Source: Chloroflexota bacterium
Lineage (GTDB): Bacteria > Chloroflexota > Anaerolineae > Promineifilales > Promineifilaceae
DNA length: 64,000 nucleotides
Direction of reading: 5' to 3'
Assembly (NCBI GenBank): GCA_013112725.1
Contig: JABFFZ010000011.1
Span: 29,228-93,227, forward strand
Made by a program: the position numbers and the translations under genes. The notes under the pieces are model-generated. The model searched no databases, was not told the origin of the DNA, and saw only the letters and a program-made list of their open reading frames with translations. Positions 8,211 through 16,124 of the stretch are shown here, piece by piece. Position 1 is the stretch's first letter; each line of letters starts with the position of its first letter.

Positions 8211-10392
8211 AATCTCCCGGCCGGTATTCCCGTTCCAGGTGGGCGCGGATGTCGGCTTCGGTCAGCCAGACAGGTTTGAGTTGGCGGTTGGCAAAGAGGG
8301 GGGCCTGGTCGGCGTAATGGGGCGATTCAGGGTGGGAGGTGGCGCTGCCAAACTGGTGGATGCTCTGGGAGGTGAGACGGCCGTCCCCATCCCACTGCAC
8401 CAGCATCACATAAGAATCGCCGACAAAACCGTGTAAACGGCCGTCCTCTTGCAACTGCCCATATACCGCATGAATAATATCCGGGCCGCCACCCATGCCC
8501 ACGTCCACACTGCCGCGCACCAGCCGGTTCACCTCCTGCCAGGGCACAGCTACCCGGCCAAAATGTGTCACCAGCCAATCCACCGCCTGCAAAAAAGCGT
8601 CCTGGGCCACAGCCAATGGAATCTCCGTGCCCACCAGCCGTGATGGGTTCAAATCCACCGCGTCGGATTGGTTGAGATAGTAGAAGGTCATCACGATGAC
8701 GGCCGTCGCCTCACTCTCCGGCGTCGCTTGCAAATCCCAATCGGCTAACAGGTCGGCGGCAGCGGCCACGTTTTCATCGCCCGCCGGCGGATTGGCCGCC
8801 AACATTTCCGCCACCCGCGCCACATCTGATTCGGGATGGTAGCCCATGTTGTACTTGATGGTGTTGAATTCTTCCGGCGTAATCGCCTGGTCAGCCGTAA
8901 ATAAATCCAGCAGTTGCAGCGCCCGGTTGGTCATAAAATTCTCAATGCCAAATACCGGCGAATAATCGACCGCTGCCGGATTTTCCGGGCCGATAGTTGT
9001 TTGAAAGGGGGTGCTGTTGGCGTTTTGCACAAAACCGGACGCCGGGTTCAACACCTGCGGCAGGTCGTCAAAGGGTAGATACGCTGTCCATAGCGTTTCC
9101 GACGTATTGCCGGGCAAAATGCCCCGCCAATCATACCCCTCCGCGCGCAGTGGTAGTCTGGCGTTGTAAACGTAATAGATATTGCCGTCTGCGTCGGCAT
9201 AACCGGTGTTGAACATGGGCAGGCCGCCCTCACGCATAGCTGTCTGCCATTCGGCAAAATTCGTCGCCTTGTTCATATGGCGGAACTGGGTGAGCAGGTT
9301 CACATCACCCATGCTGGCGTAACGCAAGGCATACGTGCCATGATCCTGTCGCACGGTTGGCCCATACACCGACCACAACGTCTCCTGCCGCACGGGGATG
9401 ACTAGCCGCCCCACAATTTGCACCCACAGCGTCACCTGGCGCACGTCCAAATCCAACCATTCGCCATCAAAGCGGTACTGGTCGGGGTTGTCCGGGTTGA
9501 TTTCCAGCCGGTAGGTATCTACCAAATCCGGGTGATTGACGGTGAATGACCAGCCGAGATGCTCGTTGTGCCCCAAAATGACCAGCGGCGAACCGGGAAA
9601 TAGGCCGCCGATCACGTTCAGCCCCTCTTGGCTGTGGAGATGGGCTTCGTACCAGGCGGCGGGGCCGCTCCAGGGTTGATGGGAGTTGATGGCCAGGAGC
9701 GTTTCGCCATTGGCCGAACGCGCCGGGCTGATGGCAAAAACGTTGGAGCCGTAGGCCGTGTCTACACAAACGGGTGGCAGCAGACAACTGGACGACCCAC
9801 TTGGGGCATCTTCTGGTGGCCCGGCAAAGAGGTTGCCAACGGCCGTGTCCAGCCCAAAAAAGACCGGCACCACCAGCATATTGGCCGCCGCTATATCTTC
9901 GCCGGTCAGGGGGAACAGGTCGGCCGTCAGCACTTCCGCCTCGTGCAAAGAGGCGTAATGGTTAATACCGTCGGCGTAGGCCTGCAAAATGGCGCGGTCT
10001 TCGGGGGCAATGGTGGCATAATGGGCGTTTACGGTGTCCCAAATGCGCAGCAGGTGGACGAAGTAGTCAATGGGGGCAGCGTCACGGCCGTGAACCCGCC
10101 CCGCCAGTTGGTTTGCCGCCAGCAGCGTGTCCTGAATCGTCACAAAATCATCTTCGGCGTGGGCATAGGCCAGGCCGTAAGCGGCATCGGCGTCCGTCTG
10201 GCCGAAGATGTGGGGCACGCCCCACTCGTCGCGCAAGATGGTGGCGTCATACGCGCCCGGCGGCGGCGCGATGTCGTCCAGGTTGATCACAAACGGCCAC
10301 ACGCCCTGCGGCCAAAAAATGTATGCCGCCGCCACCACCAGCACCCCCACCACCCCCACCAATCCCTTTTGCCACCATTTCCATCCCTTCAT
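8209..10392 (-). CDS. Penicillin acylase family hydrolase (Ntn fold)
   Basis: A secreted or membrane-anchored amidohydrolase of the penicillin amidase/acyl-homoserine-lactone acylase family. The precursor cuts itself to expose an N-terminal Ser nucleophile. The N-terminus MKGWKWWQK plus a hydrophobic stretch is a signal anchor or signal peptide. The alpha part holds WGVPHIFGQTDADAAYGLAYAHAEDD. The spacer ends before YGSNVFAIS, placing the nucleophile at about Ser216. Then come INSHQPWSGP and GHNEHLGWSFT, conserved in the family. Length is 727 residues. ATG 10392 is chosen because AGGAGGA lies directly upstream; the frame stays open to 10467 only through the 55-bp repeat. The substrate is unknown: beta-lactam, acyl-amide or quorum signal are all possible. 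Confidence 0.9.
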   Translation of the reverse strand: MKGWKWWQKGLVGVVGVLVVAAAYIFWPQGVWPFVINLDDIAPPPGAYDATILRDEWGVPHIFGQTDADAAYGLAYAHAEDDFVTIQDTLLAANQLAGRVHGRDAAPIDYFVHLLRIWDTVNAHYATIAPEDRAILQAYADGINHYASLHEAEVLTADLFPLTGEDIAAANMLVVPVFFGLDTAVGNLFAGPPEDAPSGSSSCLLPPVCVDTAYGSNVFAISPARSANGETLLAINSHQPWSGPAAWYEAHLHSQEGLNVIGGLFPGSPLVILGHNEHLGWSFTVNHPDLVDTYRLEINPDNPDQYRFDGEWLDLDVRQVTLWVQIVGRLVIPVRQETLWSVYGPTVRQDHGTYALRYASMGDVNLLTQFRHMNKATNFAEWQTAMREGGLPMFNTGYADADGNIYYVYNARLPLRAEGYDWRGILPGNTSETLWTAYLPFDDLPQVLNPASGFVQNANSTPFQTTIGPENPAAVDYSPVFGIENFMTNRALQLLDLFTADQAITPEEFNTIKYNMGYHPESDVARVAEMLAANPPAGDENVAAAADLLADWDLQATPESEATAVIVMTFYYLNQSDAVDLNPSRLVGTEIPLAVAQDAFLQAVDWLVTHFGRVAVPWQEVNRLVRGSVDVGMGGGPDIIHAVYGQLQEDGRLHGFVGDSYVMLVQWDGDGRLTSQSIHQFGSATSHPESPHYADQAPLFANRQLKPVWLTEADIRAHLEREYRPGD

Positions 10393-10410
10393 AACATCCT
10401 CCTCGTTTGT

Positions 10411-10465
10411 GTTCGTAGTAGGCGATTTATCGCCTTTTGACGGCGATAAATCGGCTACTACAAAC
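10411..10465. repeat. 55-bp dispersed hairpin element, copy 2
   Basis: Same element as 495-549 with a few mismatches on the right arm (TCGGCTACTACAAAC). It lies between leuS and the acylase gene, just upstream of the acylase ribosome site. Confidence 0.85.
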
Positions 10466-10471
10466 ATTATA

Positions 10472-12949
10472 CTAGATTACGATATTCACCAGCCGCCCCG
10501 GCACGACGATGATGTTATGGGGGATACGGCCGTTCACGTACCGCTGTGCCTGATTCACCGCCAGTTGCCGGATTTCCGCCTCGGCCATATCGGCAGGGAT
10601 GGTGATGTGGTCGCGCACTTTGCCGTTAATTTGTACAGCCAGGCGCACGGCCACGGCCGTGGTCAGCGCCTCGTCATAGCTGGGCCAGCTTTGCCGGTGG
10701 ATGGAGTCCGTGTACCCCCACACCGTTTGCCAGGCTTCTTCGGTGATGAAGGGGGCGAAGGGGGCCAGCAGGATGGCAAAACTCTCCAGTGCCGCCTGCC
10801 ATTGGCCGGCGGGCACATCCCGGTGATCGTGCAGGTAATTCAGGTATTCCATCAGGGCAGCTACGGCCGTGTTAAACCGATACCCTTCTATATCGGCCGT
10901 CACCCGCTTAATCACCCGATGCCTTTCTCTCTCAAACTCTTCACTCTCTTTGCCACTTTGCGCCTTTGCGTCAAAACCAGAGTGTGCCAGCCGCCAGAAG
11001 CGATCCAGGAAGCGCGTTATACCCCGAATACCCACATCGTCCCAGATCACATCGGCGTCAAACGGCCCTAGGAAAACCACATACAGCCGCAGCGCGTCCG
11101 TGCCATGCCGGGCAATCACCTCATCTGGCGTGACCACATTGCCCTTTGATTTAGACATCTTCTGCCTATCCACCGCCGAGTGCAGCATCCCCTGGTTTTT
11201 CAGTTCGCTGAACGGCTCCACAAAATCAATCAGACCGGCGTCGGCCATCACCTTCGTCCAGAAGCGGGCATACAGCAGGTGCATAACGGCTTGTTCCGCG
11301 CCGCCGATGTAGGTGTCTACGGGCAGCCAGCGGGCCGCTGCTTCCGGGTCAAACGGCCGTGCCGCCTCATGCGGGCTGGCAAAACGCAGAAAGTACCAGG
11401 AGGAGCAGGCAAAACCGTCCATCGTATCCGTTTCCCGCTGCGCCGCGCCGCCGCACTGCGGGCAGGTGGTATTCACCCATTCAGACACACGCGCCAGAGG
11501 GGAACGGCCGTCGCCCGCCGGGGCAAAATCAGCCATCTCCGGCAGCCGCACGGGCAGGTCAGCTGCGGGCGCCGCCACCGGCCCACAGGTTGAGCAATGG
11601 ATGATGGGAATAGGCGCACCCCAATACCGCTGCCGGGAAATCAGCCAGTCGCGCAGCCGGTACGTCACCTGTGGCCGCCCCTTGCCCTGCGCGGACAGGT
11701 CGGCCGTGATGGCCGTTATGGCCGCAGCCGAATCCATGCCGGTGTAGGGGCCGGAATTGACCAGACGGCCGTAACCCGTGAAACACGCTGTCTCATCCGG
11801 CCCCGTTTCATCTGGATTAACCACATTCACTATGCGCAGGTTGTAGGTTTGAGCAAAGGCAAAGTCGCGCTCGTCGTGCGCCGGGACGCCCATGACCGCG
11901 CCGCTGCCATAGCCCGGCAGCACGTAATCGGCCACCCAAATGGGGATTGGCTCGTCGGTGAAGGGGTGGCGCGCATATAGGCCGGTGAAGACGCCGGTTT
12001 TGGCGCGTTCGGTGGACTGGCGTTCGATCTCACTCAGGCGGCGGGTGGATTGGATGTAGTTGGCGACGCCTGCACTGAGCGCAGCCGAAGTGGCCGTGCG
12101 CTGCGCCTCTGTCCCAATCTCCCTTACAAGTGGATGCTCCGGGGCCAGCGCCAGGAAGGTCACGCCAAACAGGGTATCGGGCCGGGTAGTGAAGGTGATA
12201 ATCTCGTAGACATCCGATGTCTTGGGGACATCGGAGGTCTCGACGGTGAACAATACCTCCGCCCCTTCGGAACGGCCGATCCAATTGCGCTGCATCGTTT
12301 TGATGCGCTCCGGCCAATTCACCGTGTCCAGGTCGGCAATCAGCCGGTCAGCGTAGGCGGTGATTTTGAAGTGCCACTGCATCAGGTCCCGTTTGCTCAC
12401 CGGGGAATCACAGCGCCAGCAACGGCCGTGTTCCACCTGCTCATTCGCCAGAATCGTCTGGCATTGGTCGCACCACCACTGGCTGCTCATAGCCTGGTAA
12501 GCCAGCCCACGCTTGAACAGCAGCAGGAAAAACCATTGCGTCCAGCGGTAATAGTCAGGGTCGGTGGAGTTAATCTCCCGTGACCAGTCGTAGGAACACT
12601 CGACCAGTTGCATTTGCCGTTTGTAATTGGCGGCAAATTGGGCCGTACTTTCGCGGGGGTGGATGTGATGGGCAATGGCGTAGTTTTCGGCCGGCAGGCC
12701 AAAGGCGTCCCAGCCCATGGGGTGCAGCACGTTATAGCCGGTCATGCGCTTGTAGCGGGCGGCAATGCAAGAGGGCACATAGTTGCGGCAGTGGCCGACG
12801 GACAGCCCTTCGCCAGAGGGATAGGGGAAATAATCCAGAATGGTGTAGTTGGGTTTTTGGGGGTCTTCGCCTGTTTTGTACAGGTCAATGGCCTGCCAAT
12901 AGGGTCGCCATTTGTTTTCAATGGTGTGAAAGTCGTATTTTTTGTTCAT
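10472..12949 (-). CDS. leuS: Leucyl-tRNA synthetase
   Basis: A class I aminoacyl-tRNA synthetase that charges tRNA-Leu in the cytoplasm. The HIGH motif is SVGH near residues 50-53 after FPYPSGEGL. The CP1 editing domain is present (for example TTRPDTLFGVTFLALAPEHP), and QKMSKSKGNVV lies near residue 597. The C-terminal anticodon domain ends KVRDHITIPADMAEAE. At 825 residues it matches the bacterial family. ATG 12949 has a GAGGAAC site upstream. Two variable stretches coincide with repeat-like DNA: 10930-10980 carries CTTTGCG words with 8-base spacing, and 12065-12100 carries a TGCACTGAGCGCAGCCGAAG unit. Upstream lies a possible Leu-rich leader peptide and a strong terminator. Confidence 0.97.
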   Translation of the reverse strand: MNKKYDFHTIENKWRPYWQAIDLYKTGEDPQKPNYTILDYFPYPSGEGLSVGHCRNYVPSCIAARYKRMTGYNVLHPMGWDAFGLPAENYAIAHHIHPRESTAQFAANYKRQMQLVECSYDWSREINSTDPDYYRWTQWFFLLLFKRGLAYQAMSSQWWCDQCQTILANEQVEHGRCWRCDSPVSKRDLMQWHFKITAYADRLIADLDTVNWPERIKTMQRNWIGRSEGAEVLFTVETSDVPKTSDVYEIITFTTRPDTLFGVTFLALAPEHPLVREIGTEAQRTATSAALSAGVANYIQSTRRLSEIERQSTERAKTGVFTGLYARHPFTDEPIPIWVADYVLPGYGSGAVMGVPAHDERDFAFAQTYNLRIVNVVNPDETGPDETACFTGYGRLVNSGPYTGMDSAAAITAITADLSAQGKGRPQVTYRLRDWLISRQRYWGAPIPIIHCSTCGPVAAPAADLPVRLPEMADFAPAGDGRSPLARVSEWVNTTCPQCGGAAQRETDTMDGFACSSWYFLRFASPHEAARPFDPEAAARWLPVDTYIGGAEQAVMHLLYARFWTKVMADAGLIDFVEPFSELKNQGMLHSAVDRQKMSKSKGNVVTPDEVIARHGTDALRLYVVFLGPFDADVIWDDVGIRGITRFLDRFWRLAHSGFDAKAQSGKESEEFERERHRVIKRVTADIEGYRFNTAVAALMEYLNYLHDHRDVPAGQWQAALESFAILLAPFAPFITEEAWQTVWGYTDSIHRQSWPSYDEALTTAVAVRLAVQINGKVRDHITIPADMAEAEIRQLAVNQAQRYVNGRIPHNIIVVPGRLVNIVI

Positions 12950-12967
12950 GTCAGGTTCCTCGTCTTT

Positions 12968-13008
12968 TATCGGTAATCAGTAAACGGTAATCGGTAATCG
13001 GTAGTTGA
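12968..13008. repeat. Word repeat (CGGTAAT family)
   Basis: CGGTAATC-type words recur with a 7-base period upstream of leuS. Related arrays flank pepF (17865-17892) and separate panB from panE (32149-32203). Confidence 0.65.
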
Positions 13009-13012
13009 GAGC

Positions 13013-13056
13013 GCCCGACGCCGGACGGCCGTAACCAACGGCCGTCCCCGCCGGGC
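13013..13056. repeat. Hairpin built on two ACGGCCGT palindromes
   Basis: GGACGGCCGT and ACGGCCGTCC face each other across a 5-base spacer, closed by an outer GCCCG/CGGGC pair. It is in the leuS leader region and could fold in the leuS 5' RNA. Confidence 0.6.
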
Positions 13057-13108
13057 GATCTAAGACGAGAAATTGCGCAGTTGAAATCAGATACCACATG
13101 ATATGTGA

Positions 13109-13168
13109 TTGAGAGATTGGGAGATTAGGAGACTGAATAATCTCTCAGTCACTTAATCTCTCAATCTC
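13109..13168. repeat. Word-repeat quasi-palindrome (GGAGATT family)
   Basis: GAGATTGG words on the left and AATCTCTCAATCTCC on the right can pair. It is located between the candidate attenuator and leuS. Confidence 0.7.
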
Positions 13169-13169
13169 C

Positions 13170-13206
13170 AAATAAAAAAGCCACAGGGCCGGAGCGCCTG
13201 TGGCTT
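13170..13206 (-). terminator. Intrinsic terminator upstream of leuS (candidate attenuator)
   Basis: On the minus strand a 10-bp perfect stem, AAGCCACAGG with CCTGTGGCTT (13178-13187 with 13197-13206), is followed by TTTT-A-TTT. This is a textbook Rho-independent terminator pointing toward leuS and about 220 bases before its start. It begins 25 bases after the stop of the Leu-rich leader reading frame at 13232-13345. Confidence 0.75.
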
Positions 13207-13231
13207 ATTAAACGAGTGAAAAAGGAGTATA

Positions 13232-13345
13232 TTAAGCCGACCTGGGTGAATTGCTCCAGCAGCTGCGCCAGCAGCCGTTATCTGTGCCGGGTAATAAGAG
13301 GCCAGATAAGAAAAGGGATTTGTGGTCAGCTAACAATTGTTTCAT
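13232..13345 (-). CDS. Candidate Leu-rich leader peptide for leuS attenuation
   Basis: This 37-codon frame starts at ATG 13345 and ends at TAA. Its first 18 residues, MKQLLADHKSLFLSGLLL, contain seven leucines, with three consecutive Leu codons (CTC TTA TTA). The C-terminal part has two Cys-Trp pairs (GCWRSCW). An intrinsic terminator follows 25 bases after the stop, then leuS. This is the order of a ribosome-mediated attenuator, in which stalling at Leu codons when charged tRNA-Leu is scarce would let transcription continue. There is no good ribosome site, and the antiterminator pairing was not worked out. Function is inferred; it may be a chance frame. Confidence 0.4.
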   Translation of the reverse strand: MKQLLADHKSLFLSGLLLPGTDNGCWRSCWSNSPRSA

Positions 13346-13460
13346 GATAATTAACCGAATCTGCAACCATGCCTGATTGCCAACGTAGCAGGAGGGTAGC
13401 ACAGAGAAATTGGAGCGTCAAGCCCCATTTCCGGCTAAAATCCAACAAGGTGATATTCTT

Positions 13461-14051
13461 ATGACAGAAGAAACAGAAACAAAAACGGCCGTCACCCCCA
13501 CCCCACCCACAGAAAATGCCAGCGCCTCAGCCACCCCGCCGCCTGCGTCCACCCCCACGCGATCGCCATCTCGCCCGGCAGCGGCGGCCCCAACTACACC
13601 GGCGCGTGACCCGGTGTTGGAAGAACGTGCCATCCGGCGTGGTTGTTTTTCCATCATTTTTGGCGCGGCTTTGGGGGCCATAGTGGGGGCGGCGTTGACG
13701 CTGGCGCTGCTGGCCTGGATGAATAATGGCCTGCTCACCTACAATGACGCCAACGTGACCCTGCGGATGCAGCTTGACGGAGAAATTGCCACCCGCGAGG
13801 CGTTGGCCGCCGAGCAAGCCACAGCTATCTATGCCATGGATGAGGCCAGCAACCGGATGAACGAGACGATGGCTACGGCCGAAGCGGATATGGCGGCGCT
13901 GCGGGTAACGGCCGTCTACCTGGAAACCCGCATCGCCAGCGCCGGTAACGCCTCCGATACGCTAAATGAGTTTATCAGTGGATTGAGTACCGTTCTCCTG
14001 AGCCTGACACCCGCCCCCACCACCTTGCCAGAGGCCACGCCAACGCCATAA
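13461..14051 (+). CDS. Membrane-anchored protein with coiled coil, unknown function
   Basis: No family recognised. The 196-residue product has a Pro/Thr/Ala-rich cytoplasmic N-terminus of about 70 residues and one strong membrane helix (GAALGAIVGAALTLALLAW). An outer part follows, with many Ala/Glu/Met residues and coiled-coil character (ATREALAAEQATAIYAMDEA). The Thr/Pro tail ends LPEATPTP. ATG 13461 follows AAGGTGA. The design resembles surface or periplasmic spacer proteins. It stands alone, divergent from leuS and convergent with the next leftward pair. Confidence 0.75.
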   Translation: MTEETETKTAVTPTPPTENASASATPPPASTPTRSPSRPAAAAPTTPARDPVLEERAIRRGCFSIIFGAALGAIVGAALTLALLAWMNNGLLTYNDANVTLRMQLDGEIATREALAAEQATAIYAMDEASNRMNETMATAEADMAALRVTAVYLETRIASAGNASDTLNEFISGLSTVLLSLTPAPTTLPEATPTP

Positions 14052-14113
14052 AAGTAGCAAGTGGCGGGTAGTAAATGGCAAGTCAATCACCTGCTACTTG
14101 CTACCTGCCACCT
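14052..14113. repeat. Word-repeat quasi-palindrome (GTAGCAA/GTGGCAG family)
   Basis: GTAGCAAGTGGCGGGTAG on the left pairs with CTACTTGCTACCTGCCACCTG on the right. The period is about 7. The right arm supplies the last codons and stop of the leftward gene ending at 14094. A related array is at 30321-30425. Confidence 0.75.
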
Positions 14114-14807
14114 GCTTTAATGTCTGCCACACCTGGTATTCTACGGCCGTATCCTCAAAAGCAAAATAAATCGTGCGCCCTTTGCCCTTGTTGTTTTCTT
14201 TGACGCCGCCACCCACCACATAAGTGACCACATCGTCGGCATGGTCTGGCCCCCAGGTGGGCAGGAAAGTAATCGCCAAAGCGCGCAACGGCCGTCGGCC
14301 AAAAATCAGCCAGCCCGCCTGCACCGCCTGTAATGTCTCTGCCCGGAAAAACTGGTACAGGAATTTTTTTTCATACTCGTTCACTATGACGCCATGTTCA
14401 CCATTGCCGGAGAGCCAGTATTCGGCCGGGCGCAGCAGCACTGATTGTTCCCGGTCGGCCACGGCAAAGACGCCGGTAGCATAGAGCGGCACGTGCTGGC
14501 TGGGCGGCAGAGCGGAGGTGTCAGGGGGGAGAACGGCCGTGTCATCGGCCACAAAACGACAATAACCCAACCGGGCCGCCCGCCAGTATGAGAAATAAAT
14601 CCAGACGACTAGCAGCAGGGTCAAAGTGAGAGCTGGCTGTCCCCACCGCAATACTAATGCCGTTAGAAACAGCATCACGGCCGTAAATTTAACCCAGCTA
14701 CTGATGGTATACCCTAAAAACCGCCGCCGCGTGGTGCGGTACGTGGTGGCAAATGCCCACCCTAAATAAGCATAATACAGTCGTTTTGGTAATGATAAAT
14801 TGTGCAT
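14094..14807 (-). CDS. Two-helix membrane protein, unknown function
   Basis: No family recognised. The 237 residues begin with a basic amphipathic region (KRLYYAYLGWAFATTYRTTRRR), then a pair of membrane helices near residues 37-75 (VKFTAVMLFLTALVLRW and LTLTLLLVVWIYFSYW). A soluble domain of about 150 residues follows, predicted to be beta-rich. The last codons (KQVAGSK) are encoded by the intergenic word repeat, so the true C-terminus may once have been different. It starts five bases after the methyltransferase stop, so the two are probably co-transcribed. Confidence 0.7.
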   Translation of the reverse strand: MHNLSLPKRLYYAYLGWAFATTYRTTRRRFLGYTISSWVKFTAVMLFLTALVLRWGQPALTLTLLLVVWIYFSYWRAARLGYCRFVADDTAVLPPDTSALPPSQHVPLYATGVFAVADREQSVLLRPAEYWLSGNGEHGVIVNEYEKKFLYQFFRAETLQAVQAGWLIFGRRPLRALAITFLPTWGPDHADDVVTYVVGGGVKENNKGKGRTIYFAFEDTAVEYQVWQTLKQVAGSK

Positions 14808-14812
14808 AGGGG

Positions 14813-15532
14813 TTAATTGTATGGGCGACGCGCCAGACCAACCAGATGTAATTTGCGCGAAGTGGGCAAACGCTCTTCTAGCAAACAGATCAGCCGAAAC
14901 ATGGCAGGGTTAAAGGCCAGATAGGTGGGGTCAGGAATCAGGTGCAAAGTTTCCAGTATCAGACCACTTTGTTGACTTAATTCGTTAATTTGAACAGGTG
15001 TATTGGCGCGGTAAAAGGTGGGAAAGGTGTCATCAGGAGCCCGGCCGTACAGCCAATCCACCAACCGCCCCTGTACCTGCCCTGCCCGCCCCAGGGCGCG
15101 ATTGAAGGCCGTCAGCGGGTGACGGCCGTTGGGCGTAATAAAGACAAACGCGCCGCCGGGTTTGAGGATGCGGCACACGGCCGTGAACATCCGCGCCGGT
15201 TCCGCCAGATGCTCCAACACCCAACTGGCAAAAACCAGATCAAAAGAGCCTCCTTGAAAAGGCAGCCATTCACTCTGGGCGGCAACGCGAGGCAAATTCA
15301 GGCGATGCTCATGGAGAGAAAGCCAGTCCGGGTCCACCCCCACCATTTGCGAAAGTGGATGATCCAACTGCTCCACCAGCCCCCCACGCCCACAGCCAAG
15401 ATCAAGCAGAAAGGTAGACGGCCGTAGCTCCTCCCGCACCAACGCCGCGTACACCTCCGTCGCCGGCCGCCACGCTGGCCGCCGTTTTCTGTATTGCTCA
15501 CGCCAGGCATTTTGCTCGTCTAAAGACAACAT
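14813..15532 (-). CDS. Class I SAM-dependent methyltransferase
   Basis: A 239-residue methyltransferase of the UbiE/COQ5-like type. Motif I is LLDLGCGRGGLVEQL near residue 40-55, followed by the acidic loop VGVDPDWLSL, motif III-like SFDLVFASWVLEHL, and LKPGGAFVFITPNGRHP. Such proteins methylate small molecules, lipids or quinones. The substrate cannot be told, although the long C-terminal part (FYRANTPVQINELSQQSG) is like those acting on lipid or sugar intermediates. It is first in a leftward pair with the membrane protein that follows. Confidence 0.85.
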   Translation of the reverse strand: MLSLDEQNAWREQYRKRRPAWRPATEVYAALVREELRPSTFLLDLGCGRGGLVEQLDHPLSQMVGVDPDWLSLHEHRLNLPRVAAQSEWLPFQGGSFDLVFASWVLEHLAEPARMFTAVCRILKPGGAFVFITPNGRHPLTAFNRALGRAGQVQGRLVDWLYGRAPDDTFPTFYRANTPVQINELSQQSGLILETLHLIPDPTYLAFNPAMFRLICLLEERLPTSRKLHLVGLARRPYN

Positions 15533-15560
15533 CGGCTTACGGTCTACGGGTCACGGCTTA

Positions 15561-15656
15561 CGGGAATGGATGGGAGTCGAACCCACCGCCGCTTGCTCGG
15601 CGCAACCGGCCGCCAGTTTTGAAGACTGGGGCGTCCACCGGGACACAACCACTCCC
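15561..15656 (-). tRNA. selC: tRNA-Sec (anticodon UCA)
   Basis: A 96-nt tRNA with the marks of selenocysteine tRNA: an 8-bp acceptor stem (GGGAGTGG with CCATTCCC), a long extra arm, and an anticodon stem CCAGT/ACTGG enclosing CTTCAAA with UCA. The T-arm is GGGTTCGACTCCC and the discriminator is G73. CCA is not encoded. Its presence implies that the organism makes selenoproteins; no selenoprotein or selA/B/D gene is in the window. Confidence 0.9.
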
Positions 15657-15663
15657 GCCAGTT

Positions 15664-15691
15664 AGTTTATCCCCTTCCGGCGGCGGTGCAA
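15664..15691 (-). promoter_or_regulatory. Probable sigma70 promoter of tRNA-Sec
   Basis: On the minus strand TTGCAC and TAAACT are separated by 16 bases. The -10 box ends 7 bases before the mature tRNA 5' end, so the transcript would start almost at the tRNA. It overlaps back-to-back with the tRNA-Phe promoter region. Confidence 0.5.
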
Positions 15692-15694
15692 GAC

Positions 15695-15723
15695 TTGACA
15701 GCCCCTATCCGTTTGGATAGAAT
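15695..15723 (+). promoter_or_regulatory. Sigma70 promoter of the tRNA-Phe/Gly/Cys operon
   Basis: TTGACA (perfect -35) and TAGAAT (-10) are separated by exactly 17 bases. The tRNA-Phe 5' end lies 27 bases downstream. This is the best promoter match in the window. Confidence 0.85.
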
Positions 15724-15750
15724 CCCCTTCGTCATTAACAACCTGGGCTG

Positions 15751-15823
15751 GCCGGGATAGCTCAGTTGGTAGAGCACTGCACTGAAAATGCAGGTGTCCC
15801 CAGTTCGAGTCTGGGTCCTGGCA
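15751..15823 (+). tRNA. tRNA-Phe (anticodon GAA)
   Basis: 73 nt. The acceptor GCCGGGA pairs with TCCTGGC and the discriminator is A. D-arm is AGCTCAGTTGGTAGAGC, the anticodon stem CTGCA/TGCAG encloses CTGAAAA (GAA), and the T-arm is CCCAGTTCGAGTCTGGG. CCA is not encoded. Confidence 0.97.
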
Positions 15824-15848
15824 TTGGGGTTATCTTTACCCACCATAG

Positions 15849-15920
<72 letters not shown>

Positions 15921-15963
15921 CTCGCACAACCCGGCAGGCGCCCAGCCTGCCGGTTGCATTTAC

Positions 15964-16034
<71 letters not shown>

Positions 16035-16044
16035 TCTTAAACCC

Positions 16045-16070
16045 GCCCTTGCCTGAGCAAGGGCATTTTT
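16045..16070 (+). terminator. Intrinsic terminator of the tRNA operon
   Basis: GCCCTTGC and GCAAGGGC form a perfect 8-bp stem with a CTGA loop, followed by ATTTTTG. It is 10 bases after tRNA-Cys. Confidence 0.8.
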
Positions 16071-16124
16071 GTATCTGGTTGCAACGCGATTTGACAAATC
16101 GCGTTCCATTTTAGGAGCAATCGC

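Noticed and set aside
9628..10440. 270-residue frame opposite the acylase gene.
   Set aside because: No protein-like features; overlaps conserved acylase motifs and ends in the 55-bp repeat.
12950..13410. T-box riboswitch upstream of leuS.
   Set aside because: No AGGGTGG-type T-box sequence is found on the minus strand; only the terminator and a Leu-rich frame are supported.
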